Assembly (NCBI GenBank): GCA_041920505.1
Contig: JBHGXV010000039.1
Location: 124,001 to 188,000, forward strand
Direction of reading: 5' to 3'
DNA: 64,000 bases
Source: JBHGXV01 sp041920505
Lineage (GTDB): Bacteria; Bacillota; Bacilli; Brevibacillales; Brevibacillaceae
Within the stretch, counting starts at the first letter, position 1; every line of letters begins with the position of its first letter. Shown here in pieces: positions 45,096-54,297 of the stretch. The notes beneath the pieces were generated by a model. That model had not been told where the DNA came from. It did no database searches and saw only the letters and a program-made list of their open reading frames with translations. The position numbers and the translations under genes were made by a program.

Positions 45096-46010
45096 TTGGA
45101 AAAGACACAGGTGCTGATCGTCGGAGCCGGAATGGCCGGCATATCGGCCGCCGTCTGGTGCAAACGGCTCGGCCTCTCTGCCGTGCTGATCGAGCGGGAA
45201 GATCGGATCGGCGGTCAACTGCATCAAATCAAAAACGAAATTTGGGATTATCCGCCCCACGTCTACGCCAACGGAAGCGAATTGCTCGCCGAAGTCTCCC
45301 GTTATCTGGAGATCCTCGGCCTCGACTTGCGTCTAAACGAAGCGCTCCTGTCCGTCGACACGCTGACACGCGAGGTGACGACCAGCAAGGGGGGCTACCG
45401 TTGTGACTACCTGATTCTGGCCACCGGCGTGCGGCCCAATACGCTTCCTCTGCTGGAACACTCCCGGCTGGCGCTGGCGCCGTGGTTTTCCACCACGTCC
45501 CAGGGGGAGTTGCTTAGCGGCACACACGTACTGATCATCGGCGGCGGCGATCGGGCCGTCGAGAGCGCCTGCAATCTCTCCGCCCACGCCCGGCACGTCT
45601 GGCTGGCTGTGCGCAGCAACCGCCTGCGGGCCCGTCCGGAGTGGGTAGAGCGCCTCTCTCTGTGCCGCAATGTGACGATCTTGTGGGAGACCCAACTGGT
45701 CGGCACACAAGAGACCGGGAAGCCCTGCGGTGTCTATCTCGCCACCAACGGGGACCGTAAGCCGCGCTTTCTGCCGATGGACTGGGTCCTGCCGCGCATT
45801 GGCGTCATCGCCAACAGCGAAACGGTCCCGTCGCTGGAGCGGGACGAGCAGCAGTATTTGCGTGTCGATCCGTTTCAAGTGACCAGCACCGACTGGATTT
45901 ACGCCATCGGCGACGTCACCAACGGGGCCGCCTACGCCGGGCTGGCGCTGGCCGTCGGACAAGGCATGCGGGCGGCCAAACACATCTCACTTTCGATCAG
46001 GGAGGGATAG
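45096..46010 (+). CDS. FAD/NAD(P)-dependent oxidoreductase (thioredoxin reductase-like fold)
   Basis: A 304-residue flavoprotein with the two-dinucleotide layout: FAD motif VGAGMAGISAAVWC (about 8-21), ATGVRPN-type link, NAD(P) motif IIGGGDRAVESAC (about 148-160), and the C-terminal flavin site IYAIGDVTNGAAYAGLALAVGQG. The redox CxxC of thioredoxin reductase is absent, which points to the ferredoxin/flavodoxin-NADP reductase-like (YumC/YpdA) group, YpdA being a bacillithiol disulfide reductase. The start is TTG 45096 behind GGGGAA. The ytkD-like gene starts three bases after its stop, so they form an operon. Confidence 0.85.
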   Translation: MEKTQVLIVGAGMAGISAAVWCKRLGLSAVLIEREDRIGGQLHQIKNEIWDYPPHVYANGSELLAEVSRYLEILGLDLRLNEALLSVDTLTREVTTSKGGYRCDYLILATGVRPNTLPLLEHSRLALAPWFSTTSQGELLSGTHVLIIGGGDRAVESACNLSAHARHVWLAVRSNRLRARPEWVERLSLCRNVTILWETQLVGTQETGKPCGVYLATNGDRKPRFLPMDWVLPRIGVIANSETVPSLERDEQQYLRVDPFQVTSTDWIYAIGDVTNGAAYAGLALAVGQGMRAAKHISLSIREG

Positions 46011-46013
46011 CGG

Positions 46014-46484
46014 GTGTATCTGTTTGAAGACGATTTCGGCCTGCCCGTGACACTCACCTTTGATGAACGCGAATACCGCCAGCCGGCCGGACACGTACTG
46101 GTGTTTGCCGTGTACGAGGGAAAACTGTTGTTTACCATCCATACCCGCCGGGGGATCGAACTGCCGGGCGGCAAGGTGGAACCGGGCGAAACCAGCCTGG
46201 AAGCGGCCGTGCGCGAAACGTACGAAGAGACCGGATGCACCTTGTCCTCGATCCAACAGATCGGCCAGTACACGATTGACGGCACGATCGTCAAAGACAT
46301 TTTTTTCGCCACTGTGGACAAACAGGTGCAACATATCCGCGGCGGCACGGTCGGCGGGATGATCCTGTTCGACGAGATTCCGGAAAACGTGAAAGGCGAT
46401 CCGCGCTTCAGCCGCTTCCTCTACGACGACGTCTACCCGCTGACGCTTGCCTACCTGCGTTCTCGCGGACTGTTGCCGAACTGA
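46014..46484 (+). CDS. ytkD: Nudix hydrolase, YtkD type
   Basis: A 156-residue Nudix protein starting at GTG 46014. The Nudix box GGKVEPGETSLEAAVRETYEETG (52-74, shown in part as GGKVEPGE and RETYEETG) is complete. The flanks (N-terminal LTFDEREY, KDIFFATVDK, PENVKGDPRFSRFLYDD) follow the layout of Bacillus YtkD/RppH-like nucleoside-triphosphate and RNA 5'-pyrophosphohydrolases. It may remove oxidised nucleotides, which would fit its partner flavoprotein in redox stress, or decap RNA. Confidence 0.85.
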   Translation: MYLFEDDFGLPVTLTFDEREYRQPAGHVLVFAVYEGKLLFTIHTRRGIELPGGKVEPGETSLEAAVRETYEETGCTLSSIQQIGQYTIDGTIVKDIFFATVDKQVQHIRGGTVGGMILFDEIPENVKGDPRFSRFLYDDVYPLTLAYLRSRGLLPN

Positions 46485-46488
46485 CGCC

Positions 46489-46516
46489 AAAAACCTTGGG
46501 ACTCCCAAGGTTTTTT
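46489..46516. terminator. Bidirectional terminator between ytkD and MFS gene
   Basis: AAAACCTTGGG and CCCAAGGTTTT form a perfect stem with a 3-nt loop and T-runs on both sides. Confidence 0.92.
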
Positions 46517-46527
46517 CGTTATTTTTG

Positions 46528-47937
46528 TTACTTCCCTTTCCCCTTTTCCTTGCCCAGCAACTGATCCACCAGGTCATTGACGTCAAAGCCCAGCCGCTTG
46601 CGCCCTTCCCGTTCTTGCCTCACCGCCGGGTCCTCGTGCTGGATGCCCAACAGCTCCATCGTGTCGCGCAACCCCTGTTCGTCCACGAACCGCGCCTGCT
46701 CCTGCCCTCCCTGCCGTCCTTTTCCCTGTCCCGCCGAGGCTTCCGCCGTTTGCGGCTGCCCGGGCTTGATGAAAATCCAGCCGATCAGTGCAAATCCGGC
46801 GGTCAGCGCGGCGATGGAATCAAACATCACCCGGGCGGACATCCCGAGCAACCAGGTGAACACGGGCGGTCCGATCGCCACCCCGATGAATCGTACCCCG
46901 TTGTACAGCGAGGTGATCATCCCCCGTTCCGCTTTTTTGACCGCGCCGATGATCATGCTGTTGAGACAGGGCAGGATCATCCCCGTGCCGATGCTGCCGA
47001 TGGCGAGAATGCCGATCAACAGCCAGACGTTTTTCACGAAGCTGGCAATCAAATACGATGCCGCCAGGGCAAACATCCCGATCACGACGAACAGCCGCAT
47101 CAGGGTCAGCTTCTTTTTGATCACGGCTCCGGTGAAGTACGCGGTGACACTCATCGCCAGCAATGGAATGGCGAGAACGCCGCCCTTGGGCACGCCGTCG
47201 ATCCCGTAGGTGTCCTCCAGCAAATCGGACAGGTAAAACAGCACGCCAAACAGGGTAAACAGACAGATGCTGCCGATGAAAAACGCGGGAACCAGCCACC
47301 GGCCGTTTTGCTGAAAGACGTGTTTGATCGACTGCATGTACTCTTTGACAGGTCTCGGTTGTTTGTACGGCTTCTTTTCCTTGACCAAAAACAGAAAGAC
47401 CAGAAGGACCGCCCCGCAGATGACCGGAAAGGCGAGAAACACCGTGTACCAGGCGATCAGGGCCAACAGGGAACCGAAAATCGGACTGAGCACCTTGCCC
47501 AGCCCGTTGGACGTCTCCAGCAACCCGAGCGCCCGGCTTTCCGCCGCTCCCTGAAACAGGTCGCCGACCAGAGCCATGGCGATGGGCGACGTGCCGGCCG
47601 CCCCAATCCCCTGCAACACCCGTCCGGCGATGATCACCATGTACGGGTTTTTCATCCACAACGCGGCCAGACCGGCGATCAGACCACCCGCTCCGTACAG
47701 CACCAGGGCAATCGCGATGACGATCTTGCGATTGAACCGGTCGGAGAAATACCCGGCGAACGGAATGACGATGCCTGCGGCAATGGAAAAAGCGGTGATG
47801 ACGAAACTGGATTGAAAACTGGTCAAATGCAGGCGGGATTCCATCGTCGGCAGGATCGGAATCAACATCGAGTTGCCCAGCACCATCACCAGCGGGATTC
47901 CCGCAAGTCCAAACAGGTTTTTCGTTTGTTGAGCCAT
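46528..47937 (-). CDS. MFS transporter with long charged C-terminal tail
   Basis: A 469-residue major facilitator with 12 helices, starting at ATG 47937 behind GAGGGAG. The motif GYFSDRFNRKIVIAIALVLYG (helix 2-3 loop) and GRVLQGIGAAGTSPIAMALVGDLF (helix 4-5) place it with Bcr/CflA or multidrug exporters. After helix 12 a tail of about 75 residues follows, rich in Gln, Glu, Lys and Arg (QGKGRQGGQEQARF, ending LLGKEKGKGK). Such tails are uncommon in this family. The substrate is unknown. Confidence 0.83.
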   Translation of the reverse strand: MAQQTKNLFGLAGIPLVMVLGNSMLIPILPTMESRLHLTSFQSSFVITAFSIAAGIVIPFAGYFSDRFNRKIVIAIALVLYGAGGLIAGLAALWMKNPYMVIIAGRVLQGIGAAGTSPIAMALVGDLFQGAAESRALGLLETSNGLGKVLSPIFGSLLALIAWYTVFLAFPVICGAVLLVFLFLVKEKKPYKQPRPVKEYMQSIKHVFQQNGRWLVPAFFIGSICLFTLFGVLFYLSDLLEDTYGIDGVPKGGVLAIPLLAMSVTAYFTGAVIKKKLTLMRLFVVIGMFALAASYLIASFVKNVWLLIGILAIGSIGTGMILPCLNSMIIGAVKKAERGMITSLYNGVRFIGVAIGPPVFTWLLGMSARVMFDSIAALTAGFALIGWIFIKPGQPQTAEASAGQGKGRQGGQEQARFVDEQGLRDTMELLGIQHEDPAVRQEREGRKRLGFDVNDLVDQLLGKEKGKGK

Positions 47938-48037
47938 GTTCACTCCCTCATCTCTTGTGCGTGTGTGGCCGGTTTGCCTTTTAGACAGGGATGATCCGCT
48001 CGTCTAGTTCCGCGCGTCAGGGAAGAACCAGGCGGCA

Positions 48038-48817
48038 CTACATCAGGTCATTGCGCCCTTCCCGCTCGGCCCGCTCCTTCAGGTAGTCCTCGTAATCGAG
48101 AACGTATCCCTTCCCCTCCTGGTTGTCGAGATACTCCTCGTACGTGCCGCCGCGCATGAATTTCACGCTGTCCGGACCGTGGTAGCCGTGAATGTCGGTA
48201 TAGCCGATCTGTTCCACCGGCTCCACGTAGCCGTCCGGTTCATCCGACTCGATGTACATCTCCTTGTAGTCGGTCTTGGCCTGATCGGTGTAGGCAAACG
48301 GCGTGCTTGACGTACCCCAGGCCTCCACGATCTGCCAGGTGTCTTCGCCATCGAAAAAGGCCGCGTCGTCCCGCTCATCCATCGATGTCCGGCCGAACGG
48401 CGGCTTGAGAAACGCTTCCTCGATCGGCCGCTTCTGGTTGATCGTCGGCGCGGGCGCGTGCTCTTTGCAGGTGAGCGACCACGGCAGCGCCTCCAGCCGT
48501 TCCTCGTCGATCGGGCGGCCGCACACGGCGCAGATGCCGTACGTCCCTTGCTCCATCCGCTCCAGCGCCTGATCGATCTCCCGCAGGGTTTCCCTGTCCA
48601 GCATGTACAGGCTGAAATCCTTTTCGCGCTCAAACAACTCCGTGCCGATGTCGGCCGGATGATTGTCATACATGGAAAATTCCTCGAACGACTCCGACAT
48701 CTGCTCTTGCAGATTGTTGTGCAGATTGGAGCTGATACGCTTTTCGATGCCTTCCTTTTCGTCCAACAACCGCTGTTGTAACTGTTTTCGCTTCTGTTGA
48801 TCCACGTCTGCCACCAT
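48038..48817 (-). CDS. DksA/TraR C4-type zinc finger protein, YteA type
   Basis: A 259-residue protein with an N-terminal coiled coil (about 5-45), a DksA-like middle with ICAVCGRPIDEERLEALPWSLTCKEH (about 94-119, only three of the four Cys ligands visible, fourth position is His or Glu), and a long acidic Tyr-rich C-terminal half. This layout matches the yteA family of spore formers. True DksA binds the polymerase secondary channel; the role of YteA is not settled. It stands alone downstream of the ileS terminator. Confidence 0.82.
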   Translation of the reverse strand: MVADVDQQKRKQLQQRLLDEKEGIEKRISSNLHNNLQEQMSESFEEFSMYDNHPADIGTELFEREKDFSLYMLDRETLREIDQALERMEQGTYGICAVCGRPIDEERLEALPWSLTCKEHAPAPTINQKRPIEEAFLKPPFGRTSMDERDDAAFFDGEDTWQIVEAWGTSSTPFAYTDQAKTDYKEMYIESDEPDGYVEPVEQIGYTDIHGYHGPDSVKFMRGGTYEEYLDNQEGKGYVLDYEDYLKERAEREGRNDLM

Positions 48818-48901
48818 CCTTTCTGTGTCACGACCGCGTCATCAGCGCCGCCGATGGAAATGGTCGCATTCCGTTTTTGTAGTATGCCACATCAGACATA
48901 C

Positions 48902-48950
48902 AAAAAAAGACTTCCCCGACTGGCAAGTGTTGCAGCCAGTCAGGGAAGTC
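48902..48950 (-). terminator. ileS terminator
   Basis: A long stem (GACTTCCCTGACTGGC with GCCAGTCGGGGAAGTC on the minus strand) is followed by TTTTTTT, 15 bp after the ileS stop. Confidence 0.93.
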
Positions 48951-48964
48951 GGCAAATCGCGGTC

Positions 48965-51751
48965 TTATTCGGTTACATGCGCGTAATGTTCCTCGACGAT
49001 CGAGGCGCAACGCTCACAAATCTGCGGATGTTGCGGGTTGGACCCGACATCGGTGCGGACGATCCGGCAGCGTTCGCACTTCTCGCCCTCAGCCGGAGTG
49101 ACCAGAACGGAAATGCCGGAGAGCGCCATCGCCTCGGCCGGCGCCGCGTCGCCCGGCTGGTGCAGTTCGACGGCGGCGACGATGAACAGATCGGCCAGAT
49201 CGTCCATCGCGGCCAGCGCGCGGTGTGCTTCCTCGCCCGGATAGAGCGACAGCTTGGCTTCGACGGAGTTGCCGAACACCTTGCTGCGGCGCGCTTCCTC
49301 CATCGCTTTCAGCACCTCGTCGCGAACGGCGAGGAACGCCTCCCACTTCTCCATCAGGTCCTTGGCCATACCGGCGTATTGCGGATTGGGCTCTGGCATG
49401 TCGGTCAACTGCACGCTCGGCTCGGTCACGCCCGGGATGTAACGCCATACTTCGTCTGCGGTGTGCGGCAGGATCGGCGCCACCAGCCGCACCAGATCGA
49501 TGAGGCAATCGTACATCACCGTCTGGGCCGCCCGCCGCTTCAGGCTGTCCGGCGCTTCCACGTAGAGGCGGTCCTTGCAAATGTCCAGGTAAAAGGCGGA
49601 CAGGTCAATGGTGCAGAAATTGTGCACCGTGTGGAAGACGGTGTGGAACTGGTACTCGTCGTACGCCTTGCGCACGCGGGCCACGACTTGCGCCGCCTTG
49701 GCCAGCACGTAGCGGTCCAGTTCTCCCAGTTGTTCGTATGGCACGCGATCGGTCGCCGGATCAAATCCGTCCAGGTTGCCCAACAAAAAGCGGAACGTAT
49801 TGCGGATTTTGCGGTAAATCTCGGCGATCTGGTTGAGGATCGCGTCCGAGATGCGCACGTCGGACTGATAGTCGACGGAAGCCACCCACAACCGCAGAAT
49901 GTCGGCGCCCAGTTTGTCGATCACTTCCTGCGGCACGATCACGTTGCCAAGCGACTTGGACATCTTGCGCCCTTCGCCGTCAAGGGCAAAACCGTGGCTT
50001 AGCACCGCTCGGTACGGCGCGCGGCCATGCACTGCCACCGCCGTGGACAGCGACGAATTGAACCAGCCGCGATACTGGTCGGAGCCTTCCAGGTACAAAT
50101 CAGCCGGCCAGCTCAACTCCTCGCGCTCGGCCAATACCGCCTCGTGGCTGGAGCCGGAGTCGAACCAGACGTCCATAATATCCGTCTCTTTGCGGAAGTC
50201 CTTCGCGCCGCAGTGCGGGCAGGCGAGCCCCAGCGGTACCAGTTCGTTCGCTTCGCGCGAGAACCAGACTTTCGAGCCCTCCTGACGGAACAGTTCGGCC
50301 ACGTGATCGATCGTGGTGTCGTTGATGATCGCTTCGTTGCAGGATTTGCAGTAGAAAATCGGGATCGGCACGCCCCAGACGCGCTGGCGGGAAATGCACC
50401 AGTCGCCGCGGTCGGCCACCATGTTGGCCAGACGGGTCTCGCCCCAGTGCGGAATCCACTTCACTTCCTTGATCGCGTCCAGCAGTTGCTGACGGAAGCC
50501 GTCGATCGAAGCGAACCACTGCTCGGTCGCGCGGAAAATCACCGGTTTTTTCGTCCGCCAGTCGTGCGGATACGAGTGGGTGATGAAGCCCAGCTTCAGC
50601 AGGGCGCCGTTTTCTTTCAGCTTTTCTGTGATCGGCTTGTTGGCGTCGTCGTAGAACAAGCCTTCAAATCCGGGCGCTTCGTGCGTCAACTTGCCCTCGT
50701 GATCCACCGGGCAAAGCACGCCCAGCCCGTACTTCATGCCGACGTTGAAGTCGTCCTCCCCGTGTCCCGGCGCGGTGTGGACGCAGCCCGTACCGGCGTC
50801 CAGCGTGACGTGTTCGCCCAGCACGATCGGCGATTCGCGGTCATAGAACGGGTGTTGGGTGACAACGCCTTCCAGCTCGCTGCCCTTGTAAGTGGCAAGC
50901 ACTTCCACCTGCTTCCAGCCAATCTCTTTCGCCGCCGCTTCCAACCGTCCGGACGCGAGCAGGTACTTGCCGCCATCCGCCTTGACCACGCTGTACTCCA
51001 GTTCGGGGTGCAGACAAATCCCCAGGTTGGCCGGCAGCGTCCACGGCGTGGTCGTCCAGATCACGACGCCGGTCTCCTGGTCCAGCTTGCCTTTGCCGTC
51101 CTTGACCAGGAAGCGGACATAGATGGAAGGCGAGCGTTTGTCCTTGTACTCGATTTCCGCGTCGGCCAGGGCGGTCTCCGACGACGGCGACCAGTAGACA
51201 CAGCGCAGCCCCTTGTAGATGTAGCCTTTTTTCGCCATCTCGCCAAACACCTTGATCTGGCGCGCCTCGTACTCTGGCTTCAGCGTCACGTACGGATTTT
51301 CCCAGTCACCGCGCACCCCCAGCCGCTTGAACTGGCTGCGCTGCTTGTCGATGTACGTCCAGGCGTACTCTTCGCAACGCTGGCGGAAATCGTTCACCTC
51401 GATGTTGCGGCGATCCAGCCCTTGCGCGTTGATGATCGCCTGTTCGATCGGCAGGCCGTGCGTATCCCAGCCCGGCACGTACGGCGCGTGGAACCCGGCC
51501 ATCGATTTGTAGCGGACGATGAAGTCCTTGAGGATCTTGTTCAGCGCGTGGCCGATGTGGATGTCGCCGTTGGCGTACGGCGGGCCGTCGTGCAGGATGA
51601 AGCTGGGACGCCCTTTCGTCCGCTCCTGCACCTTCGCGTAAATGTCGATCTCATCCCACCACTTCTGGATTTCCGGTTCGCGCACGGGCAGGTTGCCGCG
51701 CATCGGAAACTCCGTCTTGGGCAGGTTTAGCGTTTTGCTGTAATCCACCAT
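48965..51751 (-). CDS. ileS: Isoleucyl-tRNA synthetase
   Basis: A 928-residue class Ia synthetase starting at ATG 51751, giving the family N-terminus MVDYSKTLNLPKTEFPMRGN. Signatures: PPYANGDIHIGHALNK (HIGH), the CP1 editing domain, DGEGRKMSKSLGNV (KMSKS), the anticodon-binding domain, and a C-terminal zinc site CERCRIVRTDV...CERC (about 893-915). It charges tRNA-Ile. A T-box leader with an AUC specifier precedes it, so expression rises when tRNA-Ile is uncharged. Confidence 0.97.
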   Translation of the reverse strand: MVDYSKTLNLPKTEFPMRGNLPVREPEIQKWWDEIDIYAKVQERTKGRPSFILHDGPPYANGDIHIGHALNKILKDFIVRYKSMAGFHAPYVPGWDTHGLPIEQAIINAQGLDRRNIEVNDFRQRCEEYAWTYIDKQRSQFKRLGVRGDWENPYVTLKPEYEARQIKVFGEMAKKGYIYKGLRCVYWSPSSETALADAEIEYKDKRSPSIYVRFLVKDGKGKLDQETGVVIWTTTPWTLPANLGICLHPELEYSVVKADGGKYLLASGRLEAAAKEIGWKQVEVLATYKGSELEGVVTQHPFYDRESPIVLGEHVTLDAGTGCVHTAPGHGEDDFNVGMKYGLGVLCPVDHEGKLTHEAPGFEGLFYDDANKPITEKLKENGALLKLGFITHSYPHDWRTKKPVIFRATEQWFASIDGFRQQLLDAIKEVKWIPHWGETRLANMVADRGDWCISRQRVWGVPIPIFYCKSCNEAIINDTTIDHVAELFRQEGSKVWFSREANELVPLGLACPHCGAKDFRKETDIMDVWFDSGSSHEAVLAEREELSWPADLYLEGSDQYRGWFNSSLSTAVAVHGRAPYRAVLSHGFALDGEGRKMSKSLGNVIVPQEVIDKLGADILRLWVASVDYQSDVRISDAILNQIAEIYRKIRNTFRFLLGNLDGFDPATDRVPYEQLGELDRYVLAKAAQVVARVRKAYDEYQFHTVFHTVHNFCTIDLSAFYLDICKDRLYVEAPDSLKRRAAQTVMYDCLIDLVRLVAPILPHTADEVWRYIPGVTEPSVQLTDMPEPNPQYAGMAKDLMEKWEAFLAVRDEVLKAMEEARRSKVFGNSVEAKLSLYPGEEAHRALAAMDDLADLFIVAAVELHQPGDAAPAEAMALSGISVLVTPAEGEKCERCRIVRTDVGSNPQHPQICERCASIVEEHYAHVTE

Positions 51752-51805
51752 CTGTCCTTCGTCACTCCTTACGTGTTCAATGGAAAAAGCGGCGGTTGAC
51801 AAGCA

Positions 51806-52111
51806 ACAAAAAAGTCTTCCCCCGCCCCGGTTAGGGACGAGAAAAGACTCCCGTGGTACCACCCTAGTGAACGAATCCGGACACAGATCCTTCCGGAACC
51901 GCCGTCATCGTCCGCTTTGTCATTCGTAACGTGAATGAGACGCTCGCTTACTGGCAAACGAGCCGCAGAAGCGGCCGCCCGCGTTCGGCTTCGAACTCCC
52001 GGGTGATTTTCCGCAAACGCTCCTGACCGGGCTTTCACCTCTCCCCGGCTCTCTGGACAGTCGCCGCTTCGCGTACTCGTCCCGTTCATCGTCGTCACAT
52101 ATAAAAGATTG
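51806..52111 (-). promoter_or_regulatory. T-box leader of ileS (Ile specifier)
   Basis: The T-box sequence AGGGTGGTACCACG (51865-51852, minus) is perfect and followed by a terminator that ends in TTTTTTG near 51809. Upstream, Stem I elements are visible with an AGAGAG/GAGAGGTGAAAGC region and a candidate specifier ATC (52007-52005) followed by A, matching isoleucine. The 400-base gap between ileS and divIVA is filled by this leader and its promoter. Confidence 0.93.
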
Positions 52112-52117
52112 CAATAA

Positions 52118-52147
52118 ATTATAACTCCAGTCTTGACACGCCGTCAA
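52118..52147 (-). promoter_or_regulatory. Sigma-A promoter of the ileS T-box transcript
   Basis: TTGACG (52147-52142), 18 bp, TATAAT (52123-52118) on the minus strand, directly after the divIVA stop codon. Confidence 0.88.
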
Positions 52148-52151
52148 TGGA

Positions 52152-52637
52152 TTATTCGTTGCCGATGCTCGAATCGGCCTGTTCAAGATCGTCCCAGTCA
52201 CCGTTTTCCAGCATTTCCAACTGGGCCTCAAGCAGCGTGCGGAACCGCATGCGGTACACCGACGCCCGCTTCTTCAATTCCTCGATCTCAATCGCCACCT
52301 TGCGCGATTTGGCCAGGGCCTCGTTGACGATTCTGTCGGCGTTTTTCTCCGCCTCTTTGAGGATCAGTTGCGCTTCCTTGCGCGCGTTGGCCTTGACGTC
52401 CTCGGCGGTCTCCTGCGCCACCAGAATCGACTTGCTCAGGTTTTCTTCCAGGCTCTTGTAGTGCTCGATTCGCTCATTCAGCAGGGCGACGCGCTCTTCC
52501 AGTTCCTTCTTTTCCTTGATCAAGAGTTCAAAATCCTTGATGATCTGGTCGAGAAACTCGTTTACTTCGTCCACATTGTACCCGCGAAAGCCGGTACTGA
52601 ACTCCTTGTTGTGTATGTCCAGCGGCGTTAATGGCAC
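52152..52637 (-). CDS. divIVA: Cell-division positioning protein DivIVA
   Basis: A 161-residue coiled-coil protein that marks curved membrane at poles and septa, recruits MinJ/Min and, in sporulation, helps tether chromosome origins. The start is GTG 52637 behind GGGGTGA, which yields the family N-terminus PLTPLDIHNKEFSTGFRGY with the membrane-inserting Phe and basic residues. Residues 25-150 are heptad-rich. Frames that begin further upstream add a non-conserved segment. Order sepF, yggT, ylmH, divIVA, ileS is conserved in Bacillota. Confidence 0.95.
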   Translation of the reverse strand: MPLTPLDIHNKEFSTGFRGYNVDEVNEFLDQIIKDFELLIKEKKELEERVALLNERIEHYKSLEENLSKSILVAQETAEDVKANARKEAQLILKEAEKNADRIVNEALAKSRKVAIEIEELKKRASVYRMRFRTLLEAQLEMLENGDWDDLEQADSSIGNE

Positions 52638-52737
52638 GAAATCACCCCACATTTCCTCACATGGTACATTTTTCATTCGACAGCTCTTGTCATTTTTCCT
52701 GCCGTTTTTTACAAAAATTTTGGCTTCATCCAGGCGC

Positions 52738-53511
52738 CTAGACGTACACGCCGACGGTAAGCCGGACCCGTCCGCTGCGCGTCGGGCCGCCGACCTCGAT
52801 GATTTTGCAGCGCCCAAAGCCGCCGACGGAGAGTACGTCCCCCGCCTGGACAGGGTGGGACGGATCGTCGACCACCTTCCAGTTGATCTTGCATGATCCG
52901 GCGCGAATCGGCACGAGCGCCTTTGCCCGCGACAGGTTGTACACCTCGCCGATCACCGCGTCGACGCGAAGCGAAGGAACGGTCACGCTTTTTTCCGCAA
53001 GCCTGGGGGCAGGCACGCGCAACTGCTCCCACGGAACCTGCAAAAGCTCCACCGGGATGCGGTGAATCTGCGTCACCTGCATCCGCACGAACTCAGCCAT
53101 CTCGGCGGCGATGATCGTCTGGCACCCCTGCTCGTCCAACAGAATGTCGCCGAATTTTTCCCGTTTCAGCCCGATGCCAAGCAAGGCACCCAACACGTCG
53201 CGGTGTTCCAGCTTGACAAATCGCCGGTTGCCCCTGATCTCGATGAGCGCCAGCGAAAAGTCGTCCTCCATAGGTTCCAGCCACGCCGGGTACAGCAAGG
53301 CCCGCACCCGCTCCGCTTCCGGGTAACCGCCCCGTCCCTTAACCCGGACATCCTGCACTTGCGACGCCAGACTTTTCAGGATCGACAACTGGCGAGGGTC
53401 CAGAAAATCAGTGAGGCGCGGGGTCTGCTTCCGCTCCACCTGCGAAAGCATCTCCAGCGCCCGTTCCACAAAAGGACGTTCTTCTTTGCGAAAATGGTCG
53501 AACACGCTCAT
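52738..53511 (-). CDS. ylmH: YlmH-type S4-domain RNA-binding protein
   Basis: A 257-residue protein. The N-terminal two thirds are the YlmH domain (FLDPRQLSILKSLASQV, FGDILLDEQGCQTIIAAEMAEFV). The C-terminal part (about 185-245) is an S4 RNA-binding domain (RVDAVIGEVYNLSRAKALVPI, then VQAGDVLSVGGFGRCKI). The protein is linked to ribosome rescue on stalled nascent chains in Bacillus. ATG 53511 starts six bases after the yggT stop. Confidence 0.93.
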   Translation of the reverse strand: MSVFDHFRKEERPFVERALEMLSQVERKQTPRLTDFLDPRQLSILKSLASQVQDVRVKGRGGYPEAERVRALLYPAWLEPMEDDFSLALIEIRGNRRFVKLEHRDVLGALLGIGLKREKFGDILLDEQGCQTIIAAEMAEFVRMQVTQIHRIPVELLQVPWEQLRVPAPRLAEKSVTVPSLRVDAVIGEVYNLSRAKALVPIRAGSCKINWKVVDDPSHPVQAGDVLSVGGFGRCKIIEVGGPTRSGRVRLTVGVYV

Positions 53512-53517
53512 CGCCGT

Positions 53518-53787
53518 CTAACTCCTGAAAAACAGATCGAGCAGTGTAAAGACACCCAGCCGCGCAAACATCAATGCAAACAGGGCGGCAATCGGCGAGA
53601 CATCGATGACCCCAAGCGTGGGGATGAACCGGCGGAACGGCGCCAAAAACGGCTCCACCAGCCGTTCGAGCAACTGGCCGATGCCAGTGTTGCGCATCTG
53701 CGGAACCCAGGACATCAGCACGTAAGCGATTACCATGTACTGGTACACGGTAAACGCGTAATTGACGATCGTATACAGGTAGACCAT
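53518..53787 (-). CDS. YggT-family membrane protein
   Basis: An 89-residue protein with two membrane helices of the YggT pattern (YMVIAYVLMSWVPQ, LVEPFLAPFRRFIPTLG, then a second hydrophobic helix). Homologues lie in division gene clusters of most Gram-positives (Bacillus ylmG) and in chloroplasts; a role in membrane or nucleoid organisation has been suggested. Lies between sepF and ylmH. Confidence 0.9.
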   Translation of the reverse strand: MVYLYTIVNYAFTVYQYMVIAYVLMSWVPQMRNTGIGQLLERLVEPFLAPFRRFIPTLGVIDVSPIAALFALMFARLGVFTLLDLFFRS

Positions 53788-53837
53788 GAATTCACCTCAG
53801 TCATTGTTTGCTGCCGACATGAAAAACCGTGTGCTGT

Positions 53838-54257
53838 CTACTCTTCGACGACGCTGGAAATCGTCCCCTGTATGTCGACGTGATCCGGTGTGCAGACAAA
53901 AATATGGTCGCCCACCTTCTGAATGTCGCCGTTTAGCGCGTATACCGTTCCGCTGAGAAAATCAACGATCCGTTTGGCCTGCTCCTTGTCCACGCGCTGC
54001 AGGTTGATCACGACGGGACGGCGGTGGCGCAAATTGTCGGCGATGTCCTGCGCGTCGCTGTAGTGGCGCGGCTCGAACAGCATCAGCCGGATGCCCTCTT
54101 TTTCCCGCGCCGCGTGCAGGCTGACCACATTGTTTGCCTTCGACGGGTTGCGCCGCGGATAGAACTCCTCCTCGTCTTGCTGTTCTTCCACCACTTCCTC
54201 CACGATCTCTTCGTTATCCAAACCGAAAAATCCCATGATTTTGTTCATGACGCTCAT
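53838..54257 (-). CDS. sepF: Septum-associated protein SepF
   Basis: A 139-residue FtsZ-binding protein. The N-terminal amphipathic helix MSVMNKIMGFFGL anchors it to membrane. An acidic linker (EEIVEEVVEEQQDEEEF) follows, then the conserved core (LMLFEPRHYSDAQDIADNLR, VVINLQRVDKEQAKRIVDFLSGTVYAL). SepF rings align FtsZ filaments and act in septum formation. ATG 54257 overlaps nothing; ylmE ends 40 bp upstream. Confidence 0.95.
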   Translation of the reverse strand: MSVMNKIMGFFGLDNEEIVEEVVEEQQDEEEFYPRRNPSKANNVVSLHAAREKEGIRLMLFEPRHYSDAQDIADNLRHRRPVVINLQRVDKEQAKRIVDFLSGTVYALNGDIQKVGDHIFVCTPDHVDIQGTISSVVEE

Positions 54258-54297
54258 CTGTTTTCACCCTCCCTTTTGAGCCGTTTGCATCCGGCCG

